The notes under the pieces were generated by a model. It searched no databases. It saw only the letters and a program-made list of their open reading frames with translations, and had not been told where the DNA came from. Shown here one piece after another: positions 63,427 through 64,000 of a DNA stretch of 64,000 bases; within the stretch, counting starts at the first letter, position 1; the number at the start of each line of letters is the position of its first letter. Origin of the DNA: Devosia sp. Root685 (GTDB lineage: Bacteria > Pseudomonadota > Alphaproteobacteria > Rhizobiales > Devosiaceae); assembly GCF_001427875.1 (NCBI RefSeq), contig NZ_LMHK01000002.1, positions 470,049 to 534,048 on the forward strand, in the 5' to 3' direction. The position numbers and the translations under genes are program-made.

Positions 63427-64000
63427 AGCATCGGCCGCTCTCGCTGCGCCGGGTTCTCTCGCGCGGCCTCATTACCATCCAGATCATGGTGCTTGTCGGC
63501 TTCACGCTGCTCGCCGTCGTGCCTTTTGTTCTCGTCATCAGTGCCCAGCAGGGGCTCGATGAAGGCGTCGTCGATGACATCATCGCCTCGGCCGAGCGCA
63601 TGGACGACGGCAGTTTTTCCCTCAAACCCAGTTCCGATCTAGAGGAGATCATCGAGGCCTATCCCGACTTCTGGTTCATCATGGTCGATGCGCAAAGCAA
63701 TATCCTCAGACGCGGCAATGTGCCGGCCCCGGTCAATCTCTTCCCGCAAAACCTCGTCCATGTCTCCTCGGCCAACTTCACCGATTTCGGCGATTCCAAA
63801 AGCCCCTATGCCATCGTCCGGACCCGCAATTCCAACATGGGTCGCTTATGGGTGATGACGGGTGGTGGCCCGGCCGTCAATTTCAGCGTGGTCGGCAAGG
63901 CTTTTGGCAATCCGATGTTCATCGGCCTGATCATCCTCCTGTCCGCGACAACGCTGCTGACCATTCCGCCGCTTATCCGCCGCTCCCTGCTCGGCGTCGA
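63423..64000 (+). CDS. sensor histidine kinase, N-terminal part (cut by window edge)
   Basis: The first 192 residues are visible. A membrane helix around 14-41 (LITIQIMVLVGFTLLAVVPF) is followed by a periplasmic sensor domain with ASAERMDDGSFSLKPSSDLE and AYPDFWFIMVDAQSNILR, then a second helix near 160-182 (MFIGLIILLSATTLLTIPP). HAMP, HisKA and ATPase domains would lie beyond the right edge. It forms a two-component system with the upstream regulator. Confidence 0.88.
   Translation, partial: MKHRPLSLRRVLSRGLITIQIMVLVGFTLLAVVPFVLVISAQQGLDEGVVDDIIASAERMDDGSFSLKPSSDLEEIIEAYPDFWFIMVDAQSNILRRGNVPAPVNLFPQNLVHVSSANFTDFGDSKSPYAIVRTRNSNMGRLWVMTGGGPAVNFSVVGKAFGNPMFIGLIILLSATTLLTIPPLIRRSLLGV

Overview
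The window looks like a chromosomal segment of an alphaproteobacterium, most likely order Hyphomicrobiales and possibly close to Devosia or Pelagibacterium. This is an inference from high GC, frequent ATGA/GTGA overlaps, nested palindromic intergenic elements and gene content. No rRNA or marker gene is present to settle it.

1-11.9 kb is accessory, decayed DNA: an IS66 transposase remnant, an AbiEii-type toxin with an unusual small partner, a VapBC pair, a dapA-like pseudogene, an XRE regulator divergent from a secreted protein, a collapsed sugar ABC transporter/ROK locus, a divergent tyrosine recombinase, two related arrays of 21-bp phased repeats, and REP-like hairpins at 2.8 and 11.7 kb.

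11.9-24.4 kb (minus strand) is one tightly packed operon-like cassette. It runs from a GT2 glycosyltransferase and GtrA-like protein through RmlA and RmlB (dTDP-4-keto-6-deoxyglucose), a large GT-C-like membrane protein, a DegT aminotransferase, a WbqC protein, a broken methyltransferase, two tandem beta-propeller proteins, a GNAT acetyltransferase and a methyltransferase, to a second GT-C-like protein. RmlC and RmlD are absent, so the product is probably an amino sugar rather than rhamnose.

24.7-45.4 kb is a Wzx/Wzy-type O-antigen or capsule locus. A WbpM-like dehydratase and a fused SDR-phosphoglycosyl transferase would make and load the first sugar. WbpA, WbpB, WbpE, WbpD and WbpI would make UDP-ManNAc(3NAc)A. 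WbpG with HisH2 and HisF2 would convert it to the acetamidino form. WbjB, WbjC and WbjD make UDP-L-FucNAc. Two GT4 transferases, Wzx and Wzy complete a likely trisaccharide repeat unit. An OafA-like acyltransferase is a pseudogene.

45.5-50 kb holds an unusual three-gene block: a GIY-YIG/DUF4357-like protein, an FtsH-like AAA+ zinc metalloprotease without membrane segments, and a tyrosine recombinase. 50.5-52.3 kb is a collapsed RTX/HlyD/LuxR locus.

52.5-64 kb is ordinary chromosome: tRNA-Arg(CCG), tag, a TRAP transporter divergent from a MetE-like enzyme, an RND efflux pump with its adaptor, and a divergent response regulator and sensor kinase, the latter cut by the right edge.
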